From contig CM066305.1 in assembly GCA_033807695.1 (NCBI GenBank), positions 1,550,001-1,614,000 of the forward strand: 64,000 bases of DNA. Reading direction: 5' to 3'. Position numbers and translations under genes: made by a program. The notes under the pieces were generated by a model that was not told the origin of the DNA, did not search any database, and worked only from the letters and a program-made list of their open reading frames with translations. How positions within the stretch are numbered: the stretch's first letter is position 1; every line of letters starts with the position of its first letter. Source of the stretch: Daedaleopsis sinensis (lineage: Eukaryota; Basidiomycota; Agaricomycetes; Polyporales; Polyporaceae). Positions 47,971 to 60,380 of the stretch are shown piece by piece.

Positions 47971-49575
47971 ATGCCAACCACAGTCATCCTCGGCGCGGGC
48001 ATCGTCGGCCTCTCTTCCGCCCATGCCCTCGCGTCCCTCGCCCCTCCAGGCCACCGGATACACCTCGTCGAGGCCGCGCCCGAGCTCTTTGCGTCCGCCT
48101 CTGGAAAGGCCGCAGGGTTCATCGCGAAGGATTGGTTCGCTCCCGCGATCTCCTCTTTAGGCGCACTATCGTTCGACCTCCACCGCGAGCTCGCAGAACG
48201 ACATGACGGCCGCGCCCGCTGGGGCTACTCCGAGAGCATCTCGTACTCCCTCGACCACAAGTACCAGAGCGAGTCCGGGTCCGACTACGACCCCAGCCAA
48301 GAGGCCGGAGACGACGTCGAGTCCGACATCCGAGAGCTCTCCGGAACCGCAGACTCAGAGATCGCCGCGGCTGCCACGGCAGAAATCGATAGAGGGGATC
48401 ACGGGGACGAGTACGCCAACGCCCGGGGCGGAGGCGAGTCAGAGGGCCAGAGCGGCCTGGACTGGCTGCTCAACGGGGTCTCGCGCGCGACCATGGCGGG
48501 CGCGGAGCCGTCGACCGACGTCGGCATCGCAGAGGCCGCGGGTGGTTTGACGACCGACGCCGGCCCCCCAAAATGGCTGCAGGCGCGGCCCGACGCCCTG
48601 CACGCCATCTCGGACAAGCGGTCGACCGCGCAGGTGTAAGTGCATATTTCGCCGCGTTCTCTGCACGCTGTTCCATGTTTTCACTGCTCCCCCATGCACA
48701 GGCATCCGCGGCTGCTGTGCGAGTTCCTGCTGGAGCAGTGCGTGGTGGCGGGGGTCGTCCTGCACCAGCCTGCGCGCGCAACCCAGCTTCTGCGGAGCGA
48801 CGAAGATCCGGCGGGTCCCACGCGCGTCCGCATCCAGTACCTGGCGCCGCAACCGGACAGCCCGGAGCGGCGGGCGAGGGTCGTCGACCTCCCCTGCGAG
48901 AACATCGTCATCGCGGCGGGGTGCTGGACGCCGCACGTGTACGCAACCCTCTTCCCCAACGCGAGCCGCATGCCGCGCATCACCCACCTCGCAGGCGTCT
49001 CCGTGACCGTCAAGTCTGCACTGTGGCCGCCCCCGCACAGTGCGAACGCCCCCGACGGCGACGTCCCGAGACTCGCCAGGACAGCGTCGGAGTACAAGGC
49101 CAAGGCCGCCACGGACACGCCCCCCGCGCCGTGCCACGCGATCTTCACGGACGCGGCGGGCTTCACGCCCGAGCTCTTCTCGCGCGCGACGGGCGACGTG
49201 TGGATCGGGGGCCTGAACCCGCCCGCGCTCGCGCTCCCCGCGCTGCCGACCGACGCGCAGATCGACGCCCTCGACGTCGAGCGGCTGCTCGCGGTCGCGC
49301 ACGCGCTGTGCGGGGAGGACGTCGAGGTGCGCACGACCGCGGTGTGCTTCCGGCCGGTGACGGCGACGGGGCGCCCGATCATCGCGCGCATGCACGAGGC
49401 GGACCTCGGGGACGGCCTCAAGCCGGGCGGGGTCGACGGGCGGGGCGGGGTGTTCGTGGCCACCGGCCACGGCCCGTGGGGGATCTCGCTGAGCCTCGGG
49501 ACGGGCCGCGTCGTGGCGGAGATGGTGCTGGGCCGAGAAACGAGTGCGGACGTGCGGGCGCTGGCTCGGTGGTAA
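47971..49575 (+). CDS. FAD-dependent oxidoreductase of the DAO family (Tda3-like)
   Basis: Two exons (47971-48635, 48702-49575) give 512 residues. The start MPTTVILGAGIVGLSSAHAL is the FAD dinucleotide-binding G-x-G-x-x-G. The enzyme keeps DAO-family marks: a second block KAAGFIAKDWFAP, the central IVIAAGCWTPHV, a substrate-side FRPVTATGRPII, and the C-terminal GGVFVATGHGPWGISLSLGT where FAD is held. Yeast Tda3 is a putative oxidoreductase acting around late endosome-to-Golgi transport. An acidic Glu/Asp/Ser loop of about 100 residues (48250-48480) interrupts the FAD domain. The DNA is extremely GC-rich here, which creates long open frames on the other strands. Confidence 0.85.
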
Positions 49576-50750
49576 GTGCTCGATCTAGTAGGAACATATA
49601 CACGTTGGGCCCGCGCGCGTTGGCTCTCTTGTATCCATAACTGGTCTCTTCTGGCTGGAGGCTGCTTCTTGTCGTCGTGGTCTGGGCTTGCTTGGGTAGA
49701 GAAGTCTGCGTCTGGGCACTGTGGGTTGGTTTGTGATCTTTCCGCATCTTCTTCTGAATGTACGCTATCTGGGTTCCAGGCAGTCCTCAACGCGTTGTTT
49801 TCCAGGGACGGGGTCATCGACTACACCAGTGCGCGTGGGCCGACTCCGTGGGGCCCTGTCGCGCGCGCGGACGCCGACGCCGACGAAAATCTAGAGGTCG
49901 AAGGAGGTGAACTGGAATAACAAGCAGCGCACGAAGTCGCAAGTGGTTGGCCCAAAGTGGTGCACACCTTGCCCCCATTCGCGCGTCCGTCCTCGTCGTG
50001 TGGAGCATTCTAGCTCATGTCACTTCCTGATCCTTTCTGTTCGTGCCCAGATCCCTGGCCCGTGCCGGCGCGAGCCCCCGATGTGGAGTCCGATAGCGTG
50101 CAGAAGGTGCCTTCGCGGTGAGAGCCATGCATTATATTTACCCATTTATCTTCTCCCTAGCTACTACCTGCCTCTTCGACTTCACTTTCGATCGACTTGA
50201 CTATCATCTCACCTATGAGCATTTGCTCAGGTGGACCTTGTGTATTCTACGAAGTACATCTGATGTCTTTGAAACTAGACCTTCTAGGCTCGCCCTTTGA
50301 CGATGTTTCGCGCTGCGTTTGTTATTTAGAAGAATATATGAACGAATGGCTCCTTTCGTGGTGAAATCATCGGTCTACCGGTCTGGCTACAAGCTTCGGA
50401 TGCAGCCCGACGCAACTTCTACCGCCTTGGTAGCGTTCGAGCCTCCTCCAGGTATATATGTACAGTACTACTAGCTAGTGCCGCAGATCTGGCCATGGCA
50501 GCACGCCAGTATCTACTGATCCACCCCACGACAGCAAATGACCAGTAGAATGAAAATATTCAATCGACATATTCGTCACCACGAAATGTACCACAGGTCC
50601 ACATGCATAACGGAAGCTAGCTATCCTTGCGACAAGCCTGATACCTACATTTATAGATACATGCTCATACTGAGCCTTCGAACACGAAAGAAAAACACGC
50701 TTGTTCAAACGTGCACCCGCTCCTCCTCCTCCTCCTCCGGCCGGATCCAG
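49576..50750. other. Convergent intergenic region
   Basis: About 1.2 kb between the stop of the FAD oxidoreductase and the stop of nicotinamidase. The GC content drops sharply after 50100. No gene was recognised. Confidence 0.5.
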
Positions 50751-51524
50751 TCAAGCTCCCAGTGCCTTCACCATCTCAACCTCAGGCCCGTCCGCATGCA
50801 CGACCTTCACGCCCTTGTCCGTCAGCTCCGCCGCGACCTCCGCCCACGCCGCCGCGCCCCCGACGCACCGCGTGCCCTCCGCGACGACACACGTCGCCCA
50901 GCCGAGCTCCGCGCTGTCGAGCGCGGTGCTCCGCACGCAGTAGTCGCCCGCGAGCCCGACGACGAACACGTGCGTGGCGCGCGCCGCGCGCAGGCGCTCC
51001 GCGACGTCGCTCTCCGCGCTCGCGAGCGGCGGGGCGCGCAGCGGCGAGCGGAACGCGGAGTACATCTCCACGCGCGCGTCCGTGCCCTTGTGCACGAGCG
51101 CGTCGACGCGCGCGGCGTCGAGCGTCGCGGCCAGCGCGTTCCCCGCGCTGCCCGCGACGCAGTGGTCCGGCCAGAGCCGCGTCTCGTACGTCTCGGCGAG
51201 GTTCGCGGGGTTCGCGATCGTGCAGGTGGAGACGAAGGGGACGGCGCCGGGGTGGTTTGAGGCGAAGGAGATGTGTGTGGGCGGGTGGTGGTCCTTTGTC
51301 GCGATCTTGAGCACGAAGGGGAGCGCGAGGAGCTCGTTGACGACCGGGAGGATGTCCCGCCCGCCTGGGACTGCGAGCGCGCCGTCCTGCGCACGTGGTT
51401 CGTCAGTTACCTGGTACGCTCTTGTGGAGGGCGCACATTAATTAGTGGCACCTACAGGAGGACAGAAGTCTTCTTGAACGTCGACTACTATGAGCGCGGG
51501 TCGAAAAGGGGTCGGCAATAACAT
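50751..51524 (-). CDS. PNC1: Nicotinamidase (isochorismatase family)
   Basis: Two exons (51524-51456, 51386-50751) give 234 residues. The catalytic triad is visible: Asp in LIVVDVQEDFCPP, Lys in LVHKGTDARVE, Cys in GLAGDYCVRSTA. Metal ligands occur in TKDHHPPTHISFASNH. The enzyme hydrolyses nicotinamide to nicotinic acid in the NAD salvage path, and in yeast it also relieves sirtuin inhibition. The start ATG at 51524 gives a short MLLPTPFRPA lead before the first strand. Exon 2 has almost only G/C third positions. Confidence 0.93.
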
Positions 51525-51845
51525 CCTGGGACGCTCTTGGATAAACATCATAGCTTATCGGACACTCGTAGAGAATCACCTCAAACTTACTCGACACTAG
51601 ATGACGACCTTGTTGGAGGTTAGCGGTAGAGAGGGAGGAGTGCGCGCTTCGAGATGCGACCATAAGCAAGGCAACTGATAGCGTTCAGATAATGGATAAT
51701 GAATCGAAGAAGGGCTCCTTGATATGCCGCTGCACAGTATTAGTATAACATAGAGATGTGAGATCTGTACATCAAGCAAAGATGTAGATTATATCGTTAT
51801 CCAAGCTGGAGATCAGCACCTTCGTCGGCTTAGCCGCATCGAAGT
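51525..51845. other. Spacer between nicotinamidase and AFG1-like gene
   Basis: About 320 bases, AT-richer than the flanks. It holds the nicotinamidase promoter and the 3' end of the AFG1-like gene. Nothing else was seen. Confidence 0.5.
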
Positions 51846-53864
51846 CTAGCGTGCGCCAGCCGTCTCCGCCCACTCCTTGCTGCCCATCTGCACCAGACGA
51901 GAACAGCAGCGTGCGAACGCGAACAGTTCCTCGTCGCCCGTGAACATCGAGCTCGCTCCCACCATATCACTCGAGAGGCCCTGGGTATGGGGTGAATAAA
52001 ACCGCCAGGCAAACAGAGGACGGCAAGAACGGGCGTACCAGGTCGTCCATGACGCTGCGCATGTGGTCGGAAATGTCGCCCTTCTTGGCGTTCGGGTCGT
52101 CCGAGAATATCTGGTATATGGGGACCTCGGAAGACACGAACAGCTTCGTCTGGGAACGGGCACGAAAGGCACCATTCAGCCACCTGCAGCAACTACGCCC
52201 GCGAGTAAGTGCGCACCTTGCTCTCATAACAGGCTGGAACAGCGGATCGTCAATACAAACGCGTCATGGAGAAGAGTGCAGGGCGGATGACGTACCATCT
52301 ATGAACGTGATGAACCGTCGGGCCTGTCGAGCTCAGTCAACCTCGCGAAATATCGTCGTCGGACAAACGTGTGCGCTCACCATGTCCTTCTGGCTGATCC
52401 CCATCTTGGGCACGTCCACGACGAAGATCGTGCCAAAGTTCTTGGTGATCTCGATGTAGTCCGCCGCGCTCATCGGCTTCCCGCAGAGGTCGGGGAAGCC
52501 GAACTTCGCGACTGTGCTCGAGCTCTCTGGCACGACGATCTCGCGGCCCCATGTGTGCAGCTTGCGGTTTGGGATGGCTGGATCTGACGGGTCAGAAGTG
52601 AAGGCCTCGAAGAGCTTGTCAACTTCGGCCCTGTTCTCAGGCGTCAGAGGGTCATAGTAGACGTGTGATAGTGACCGGGGTATCCGACGGTAATCTGCAT
52701 GCATATCATCAGTCGCGGTAGATGCGATGATGGAGAGAGAGCTCACCCGTGCCCGAGTCAAGGTCGGTGACCTCGAAGCGCTCCTTCAGCAGTTCTATAC
52801 AAGGTACGAAGCTGGAACGCTGGATACCGTTCTTGTACAGATCGTCTGGATGGCGGCTGGGCGACATGAGCGGCGCGGAAGCAAGCGAGCGAGCACGACT
52901 CACTTGGAGGTGATGACGCAGACGACGCCGTAGTTCAGCAGCTTCTCGAACAGCTGCCGCAGGATCATCGCGTCTGCGATGTCCGTGACCTGCACCCCCA
53001 AGGCAGTCAGGACACGTAGTGCGCGCGGAGGTCCGACGCTCACCGCACCTGGAACTCGTCGAAGCACAGGACGTACGCGTCCTGCGCCAGGTCACGCGCG
53101 ACGGGCGGGATCGGGTCGCCGCCGCGGTGGCCCATCTTCGCCTTCATGGCGTGGATGCGCTTGTGCACGTCGATCATGAATGCGTGGAAGTGCACGCGCC
53201 GCTTGCGGGTGACGTGTGGGGGCAGGGTGTTGTAGAAGAGGTCCATGAGCATGGTCTTGCCCGTCCCGACGTCTCCGTAGAGGTAGAGGCCCTTCAGCGT
53301 TCGCTCAGGGGGCACGACCGGGGCCGCGGTCAGCTCGCGGACGAACAAACGGGAGAGCTACGCAAGGGACGCTGTTCGTTCGTGTCACTAGTTACACAGG
53401 GCGTGTGGGGAGTGTGACGCACGAGGGATGTGGACGCGGGGGTGTGTGAGATGTTAGGGGGCACGTAGTGTGCTAGCTCATCGTGCAGTCGCTGTAGCTT
53501 CTGAATAATTCGCACTTGGTGGTCGTCTGGCCGCAGGGCTTCAGAGTCTACTAGCTTGTAGTACTGCTGTAGTGGGGATTGTGCGGTCTCTGTTAGGAGG
53601 CGATCCCGGGGTAAATGAGAGTCTGCGAGGGATGTCACTGAGTTACGCACCTGTAGAAGATGGTGGACTATCTCTAACGTGTGATGCATGTCCTCCGCCG
53701 TGTTCGGTCTCCTTGTGAATGGCAAGCGTCGAGTTTAGTCTAGGTCGTGGTGAGATGGAGGTCCCATTGCGGGGTCGGGGAATGACTCGGTGACTGAGGC
53801 TCCCGGCAGAAGACCTACGTCGCAAAGCCGCCGACGCAGATAGTCGCAGACTGGGAGGGCGCAT
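51846..53864 (-). CDS. AFG1/LACE1-like mitochondrial AAA-type ATPase
   Basis: Ten exons (53864-53651, 53589-53423, 53357-53049, 52989-52904, 52856-52747, 52694-52381, 52323-52296,52233-52217, 52149-52039, 51980-51846) give 496 residues. [20 protein letters not shown] is a mitochondrial presequence. The Walker A site is [20 protein letters not shown], Walker B is [18 protein letters not shown], and [19 protein letters not shown] contains the sensor Asn and a family signature. The tail includes [19 protein letters not shown] and [14 protein letters not shown]. The family helps degrade or handle respiratory-chain subunits in mitochondria. One exon is only 17 nt. Confidence 0.94.
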
Positions 53865-54195
53865 ATATCTCAGAGTAATAGCGAAGAGCAAGGGAGTTAA
53901 CGACTGTAGCTAGCAGCCGAGGCCAGCTGTGCGTCCCCGAGTCCTCCGAGCCGGTGCTATCTCATCTTAGCGCCCGCGGCTACGGCATTTCGGATGTAAT
54001 CTCATGCTTCATGAGCGCTTAGGGTTGGTCTGGTCATAACATTCCGTGCACAAGACGAGGCGTTCTCATACATAGTAATAGTCTGGTAGTACGTAAGAGT
54101 ACGGGTATGCGATGGATTACTTGGAAATGATGACTAGGCTTTGTAACCCTGGATGCGTAATACTCTCCTTTACCTGTAACCTGCTAGGCCGGGGC
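53865..54195. promoter_or_regulatory. Spacer upstream of the AFG1-like gene
   Basis: About 330 bases with both neighbours on the minus strand. It should hold the AFG1-like promoter and the 3' end of the galactanase gene. No other feature was recognised. Confidence 0.5.
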
Positions 54196-55555
54196 TCACA
54201 TGTCCGCGCTGAAGATGTTGATAGAATCCCGCGTAGAACCATTAGAGTTGACGAGCAGGTTGTCCTGGAGATCACGCAGTGAGCCACTAAGAGAATTCTG
54301 CTATCAGAAAGCGTACGTACAGCGCAAGAGGACCCGAGGTTCGCGCTGCCAACCCAACCAGGCTCCCAATAGACTGTGCAGAACCATTCATATTATCAAC
54401 AGCGCACAAGTGGGAACGCGACCGCAGCACGTACGGATGCCCTGTCCCAGGCCGTTCGGAAGAGCCGTCAAGACGCTCTTGATGTCGTTGGTCCACGTCT
54501 GCTGTCCGCCCGACGAGACAGGGATGCTCGGCTCCGTCAGCTGCACGCCAGCGCAGCTGACGGGCCAGTCCGTCTCCGCGACGACGAGCGGCTTGCGGAA
54601 CTTGCTCGCCATTCTCGTGAGCGACGAGCGCAGCGCGGCGAGCGTCGCGCCCGCGTCGTAGAACGGGTAGAACGAGACCCCGACGATGTCGACCTGGTCC
54701 GCGGAGAGCGCGCCGGGGACGTACACGCCGGAGAACCAGAAGTCGAGCCCGTTGTAGTCCCAGCCGTTCGCCAGATGGATGAGGATCTTGGGCGAGCCGG
54801 CGGCTTTCGCCCCGTTGACGGCTGAGTGCAGAAGCTCGGAAAGCGGGTGGAAGCCGTTGACCGAGATCCTGCCCACCGGCCAGAGGAAGCCATCATTTAT
54901 CTCATTGCCGACCTGTCGGCGCGGTGCAGGATATGGGTGAACGTTGCGTGTGAGTAAGCTCCACGGAGATGAGGGTTGGATTTGGGAACGTGGAGGATTT
55001 AGGGCTTACCTGGAGGATATCGATGGGAGTGCCTTGGTTCGCGAAGCTCTGGACGACGTTCTGTGTGTAGCTGCGTGGTTGTCGGGTCAGTCTCATGTAT
55101 TTCCAGAGTGGCGTATGTACGTACGTGTAAATCTGGGTGTTGAGTCCGTCAAGGTCTTTGGGCCAGCTTGAGGGGATCGACTGATGACCCGGGTCGGCCC
55201 CTGTAAGACCGAGCCGTCAGCGCGCGTGCATGAATCAGTAGAAGACTAGAAGCCGCGTACAGGTGTCACTGTAGTGTAGGTCAACTATCAGCGTCATGTC
55301 GGCCGCCTTGACACGCTTGGCAAGCGCAAGTCCGTATTGGAGGCTATATTGGCCCGCAGTCCAGATACGAACCCGTGCGGTGTTCATGCCATGGGTACGA
55401 AGGATGTTCTCGAAGGGCTGGACTTGGCCGTTATCGCTGTATCGCACGCCTGAGTTCTCTACCACGGTGAGAGAGGAGATGTCAGCGCCCCGGTAGGTGA
55501 GGGCACTCGTGATCCAGGAGAATGAGAGGAGTAGGAAAGGTAGTAGAATGACCAT
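54196..55555 (-). CDS. Arabinogalactan endo-beta-1,4-galactanase (GH53)
   Basis: Six exons (55555-55261, 55200-55125, 55070-55010, 54912-54435, 54373-54321, 54264-54196) give 343 residues. The signal peptide is MVILLPFLLLSFSWITSALT. Family 53 marks follow: YRGADISSLTVVE, RVRIWTAGQY, LIVDLHYSDTWADPGHQ, the acid/base Glu in LQVGNEINDGFLWPVG, the nucleophile Glu in PLVVAETDWPVSC, and YWEPGWVGSANLGSSC. The enzyme is secreted and cuts beta-1,4-galactan side chains of pectin. The C-terminus is short, with no carbohydrate-binding module. Its neighbour is a GMC oxidoreductase, divergent across 1.7 kb. Confidence 0.95.
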
Positions 55556-57258
55556 CGTGGAATCCTGGAGACTGTACCTCCTCCTGTCCAAGGGTTTATA
55601 TGCGCGAATCGCTACGCTTCGAGTTCTCGTTCTATAGCACAAGGTTCGCAACGCCATGCATGTGTCGGAGGTTATAGGTGAGGTCAGTGTGCTCCGAGCA
55701 GAGACCAGATGACGGAGACTGTTGCACTCCAAGGGAGTAAAAGTCAGTCGGGTGGGCGGGCGGAACGGAGAAATCGACGTCACGGGGAACTTTTGAACGG
55801 ACCGGTAGAGCCTTCACTGTAAACATGGAAGCGAAAGGGTAGGCAAACAACCTACTCCTGCCATGTGATCCTCACTGTTGCAAGTCGAGGAACCGCAACA
55901 AATCTCTTGATCGGCCCGACGGAGTTGTGACCTCGTTTGAAACAATTATACTTGATAGGTAGACTCACACAGTATAGTAGTAGTGCAAAGCATCCGAGGG
56001 AACCGAGGAGGAGGTGTAATGATCAAGGAGGCCGAGTCGTTGTCTTGGCTTCGAGTTGTTGTCAACATAGTATGTACGTACAACTTGACCACAGGATAGC
56101 TGTCTGAGTTGTCGCCCAAGTCGACGACAAGAAGGGTCACATTGTGCATTTTCCACTAGATTGCTCGTGGTACCAATGGGTGAGAGTACTAGCTAGTGAG
56201 AACAAGTTGGAGGATCTGTGCAAGGTTGCTATAGACGCCCACTATCGTGGTTGATCTGGTCTCATTCTCGGCTGCGGCGTCGCTTTAACCATTTCCACTC
56301 ATGCAGCTCCTCGTCACGTTGCCCCTACACCCTCTGCGGCGCCAACCACTGCAAATACATGGTTCTGCACGCGGCACATCTTTCGACACCTCCGTGTTCA
56401 CCGCACCGTGGTTCTATGACCCCACGAGTGGCCCGTGCTCTATTCGTGCTGCAGCGTTCTCACAGGGTGACACAGGGGTATCTCTACCTAGTACCCAGGC
56501 CGCGTGTCAAGTCGTGCTAGGGCTCTCAATTCTGCATGTCATCCTTGTGAATGTGGTCCATCAGCTCTTGATCGCGTATGTTCTATTTCTCTGTTCCCAA
56601 GCTGCTGACAACCCGATGTCCTCTGATGTCCACCAATTGCATCTAGTTGTCGCACGATATGTGTTGTGTCCCTTGGAATGAAGTACCCCTGCAGCCGGAC
56701 GAAGCTCTGGCTATTCCCACCTGGCCTGACTGATACGACGACGGGGATCATACGACAGGGAAGAGAGGGCGTGTCGCTGTGTACGGCATGAGTGTGCGCC
56801 CTTGGAGGTTCCTTCGCTGACGCTGACGAGAGCGGTCGGTTATCGCCCATACTAAAGTCCGCCAGTGGGATCGCTATAGACTGGCGTTGAATGGCACCTG
56901 TGTTTGTGACGGCGCGCGAGGGCAACCGAACACGGGCAAGTCCCTCAGATCGCCTCCAATCTGGGCGCGCTGCGTCCGTGTGCATCCGCATTGGGCAGGT
57001 ACGAGAAGCACAGAAGCGGCCTGCCGGTCTCCAGAATGACAGTCGTTTGGCCTGTCGCCTCCTGCGCCAGACAGCCCATCAACGTCTCTAGAATGAGAAG
57101 CCCCCTCCAAGAAGCCCATTCCCCGCCGAAGACGCCCTTTCCGCTCCACATATAAGCCTTGCCAGTCCCCTCCGTCCCGTTCTCTGCGCCTCTCGTCCTA
57201 CGCCCGCTCACCGGCACCCTCTCACAGTACCCAAGTCTTCTATCAATCTCGTTCTATC
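55556..57258. promoter_or_regulatory. Divergent upstream region of galactanase and GMC oxidoreductase
   Basis: About 1.7 kb between start codons facing outward. Small plus-strand frames (56218-56681) carry no recognisable domain. The last 100 bases before 57259 are C/T-rich, as in highly expressed genes, with CACATATAAGCC at 57147-57158, a candidate TATA box about 100 bases before the ATG. Confidence 0.5.
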
Positions 57259-60200
57259 ATGACTGCGTCCATCGACGATGTCAAGGACAAGTCCTTCGAC
57301 TACATTGTGTGCGGTGCGCATGCCGTCCATTCATTGTCTGCGTGAAGCGTTGCTCATATCGCCTTCGGTATCAGGTGGTGGTGTATGGCGCGCTATCACT
57401 ATATACACGGATGTCTTCTGAAATCCTTGTAGACTGCCGGCCTCACCCTCGCCGCCCGTCTGACGGAGGACCCTAACACTACCGTCCTCGTCCTCGAGGC
57501 TGGTAATGCTAACCTTGACGACATGGCCATCCGTGAGCAGTTTAACTATTCTTCTATTCTCGACGGCCCTACTGACGGTCGTGCAGTTCGTCCGGCGTCA
57601 TATGGCAGCCACTTCGGGAACGATGCTTACGCTTGGAACCACAACACGGTGCGTGTCCCTGTACGAATCCGGCGTGATCCAAGTGCTAATGGTGATGAAT
57701 GTATAGGTCAAGCAGAAGATGACCGGAGATACCCCGCACATGTGGGCAAGGTCAGTATATGCGCCCCCTTTACTCTGGGCAAGGCTAACTTCTATGATAG
57801 AGGGAAGGGTCTTGGCGGTAGTTCAGGCATCAACTTTTTGTGTTGGATCAAACCCCCTGCGGAGGACATAGACGGTGAGTATATGCGCTTCGGAACGACC
57901 ACTTGTCTCGATAGCTCATATCCCCTCGCAGATTTCGAACGCCTAGGGAATCCGGGCTGGAACTGGAAGAATTTCGAGAAGTACATCCACCGCACGGAGG
58001 GGTTAGTGTTCCTGCCAACCGATTCGGCTCGCAATTCACATATGACGCATTTTCAGGTTTGTTCCTCCAACCAAAGAGATCCAAGCACAGAAAGGGTTGG
58101 ATCTTGACACCTGCAGTATGGGCTCGGATGGTGAGTGTGGTACGATCTCTACACTGCCGATATGCGACTCAAGTGCTCGCAGGACCTCTTACAATTGCGT
58201 ACCCCGCCACAATCGATGATGGGGAACAGAAGGTCAAAGAGGTCAGAGCTCTCGTCTCCGCCTTGATCTTGTACGGACTGACGCCTGGTGCGACTGTAGA
58301 CAATGATCAATGCCGGTCTTCGTCCTGCCCTTCGCCCTGTGAGTAGCAAGCAATTGCGTGCACTATATTCAGCGGCTCACCGTATTTCACAACGATAGAT
58401 GAACGGACAGGTAAACAAACATTATGAATCCCCCCTACTAGTTGACTCAAATGGCCCCTTAGCCGCATGGAGTATATTACGCTCCGCTAACCTACGACCC
58501 AAAGACGCACACTCGTTCATACTCTGCGACTGTATGTTCAGATTATGCCGATCACAGGGCTTCATCTGACTCAAGTCTTAGGCGTTCTACACACCCTGCA
58601 AGGATCGACCAAACTTCACCGTTCTCGTTGCGGCTCACGTCAACCGAGTCATCTCTTCCTCCGAAAGCGACGATGAGTTCGTTGCAGAGTCCGTCGAGTT
58701 TGAGCACGGTGGCGAAACCTATCTCGCGCGGGCAAGCAAGGAAGTCATCCTCAGCACGGGGTAAGGACTGCACGCAACCTGTACTACCATGAGCACTATC
58801 CTGATATATCTAATTTTCTGCAGAGCGTTGAAGACTCCTCAAGTTCTAGAGTTGTCGGGCATCGGCAATCCTAACTTACTCCGCAAGCTCGGCATCCCGC
58901 CCCAGGTTGACCTTCCGGGAGTCGGAACTAATGTTCAAGAACACATGATTGTCGGCGTCAGCTTTGGTATGTGTCTTCTACAGTGTCCTGGTTACATGTA
59001 CTGATGGAACTCCAGAGCTGCGCGACGAGGTGAAGTTCGACACCCTTGACTTATTGTCCGATCCCGAGGTCGCTGCGAAACATCTAGAGCTCCAGTACGA
59101 ACTATAGCGTCTCACATTTGAGGTGGCAACTCACCTCATTCCCCGCGTAGTAACTCGGGAGAAGGTCTCTTCACTACTGGGATCATTGGTTTCAGCTTCG
59201 CCACGCTCCCGGAAGTCACCCCGAGGGCGAGCGAGATCATCAAAGCTACTGAAGACAAGATCACGAAGAACGCTAACAGTTACCCACCTGGTCTTTTGGA
59301 ACAGTACAAGATCTCGCTAGAGCGCCTGAAGAGTGGCGTAGGATGCGAATTCATCAGCTTCCCAGGTCTCAATTCGCGTCCCAGTACGTGCAAATCCTTT
59401 TCGTGCGGTTAGGATTGTTCGTCGAGGCTGATACCGATCCATAGACCCGCCTGAGAAGGGCAAACGGTACATCTCCTTCTATGTCGCCATGAATCACACG
59501 TTCTCTAGGGGAACTATTGTGCGTCTGCTTCACTCTCAGGAAACACTGACAATCTCACGACGCCCTGCAGCACGCGACGTCGAAGGACGCTTCTGTCGAC
59601 CCCGAGTTTGACCCTCGCTACTTCGACGAGGAAGTTGGTGCGTTTACACGCGAGGCGGATACTCGGAGTCCGCACGCTCACTATAGTCCTTTAGATCTCC
59701 AGGTCTGGGTCGAAATGGTGAAGTTCGCTAGGAACCTACGCAACACTTCGCCCCTCAAGGATATCACGAGTTCGTGCTGCATTTGACGTGACCACGCGTC
59801 CATACTAACGTTGCTCTAGCCAAGGAGCTCAACCCTGGCCCCGAGGTCCAGACTGACGAAGAGATCGTCGGTACGTGCATTTACTCTAGAAGAGCGAACA
59901 CAGATCCTAACTATCAATATAGATTGGATTAAGCAGGTTATGACGACGACGTGGCGTAGGTGTCCGAGAAGAAAAGCGAGTAACCATAGAGCTGACTAGT
60001 GCCGTCATAGACACTGCTGGCTCGTGCTCTATGCTTCCGAAGGCCAATGGCGGTGTCGTTGACCCCAAACTGAAGGTCTGTTTTGATGCCATCTAACTGC
60101 TATAAACTTATTCCAGAACATGGCTTTGCATTGTAGGTTTATGGCACGAAAAACCTCAGGGTTGCCGACCTTTCGATCGTGCCGTTGCACTTCGCCGCTC

Positions 60201-60380
60201 ATCCGCAGGGTATGTTCCGACAATTACTGACTGCTACTCGGAGACTCACGCATAATATCACACAGCGGTCGCCTATGCAATCGGAGAGCAAGGTAGAGTA
60301 ATCGCTGTAGAACTCCTTCATATGCCTGCTGACGGTTTTTTGTAGGTGCGGACATTGTCAAGGGCGAGTTCCAGCTGTGA
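57259..60380 (+). CDS. GMC oxidoreductase (AA3-type alcohol/aryl-alcohol or sugar oxidase/dehydrogenase)
   Basis: Twenty-five exons, all joined in phase, give 599 residues, the usual length. The FAD-binding start is FDYIVCGGGTAGLTLAARL, then VLVLEAGN, GKGLGGSSGINFLCWIKP (GMC signature 1), GALKTPQVLELSGIGN (signature 2), and the end HTAGSCSMLPKANGGVVDPK, LHFAAHPQAVAYAIGEQGAD. The active-site His pair (WHTAGS, AAHPQ) is intact. There is no signal peptide, so it is likely intracellular, or leaves by another route. Members of this group oxidise aromatic or sugar substrates and often feed H2O2 to peroxidases during wood decay; the exact substrate is not readable. Two exons are tiny: 8 nt (57375-57382) and 12 nt (58399-58410). 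Confidence 0.92.
57375..57382 (+). other. Eight-nucleotide micro-exon coding part of the FAD glycine motif
   Basis: GTGGTGGT sits between acceptor TATCAG and donor GTATGG. It supplies the centre of the CGGGTAGL motif. It is bordered by introns of 61 nt (57314-57374) and 50 nt (57383-57432). Confidence 0.75.

Noticed and set aside
48439..49817. Several long frames on both strands overlapping the FAD oxidoreductase (343, 355 and 378 codons)
   Set aside because: The plus-strand DAO-family frame has all the motifs; the others are side effects of very high GC content and are full of Arg and Ala.
50711..51394. Arg- and Ala-rich frames opposite and beside nicotinamidase
   Set aside because: Nicotinamidase catalytic residues and the spliced N-terminus are clear on the minus strand; the others are GC shadows.
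59095..59150. Apparent stop codon inside the GMC oxidoreductase suggesting a pseudogene
   Set aside because: The stop is inside a 56-nt GT-AG intron; splicing gives LELHNSGEGLFTTGIIGF in frame.
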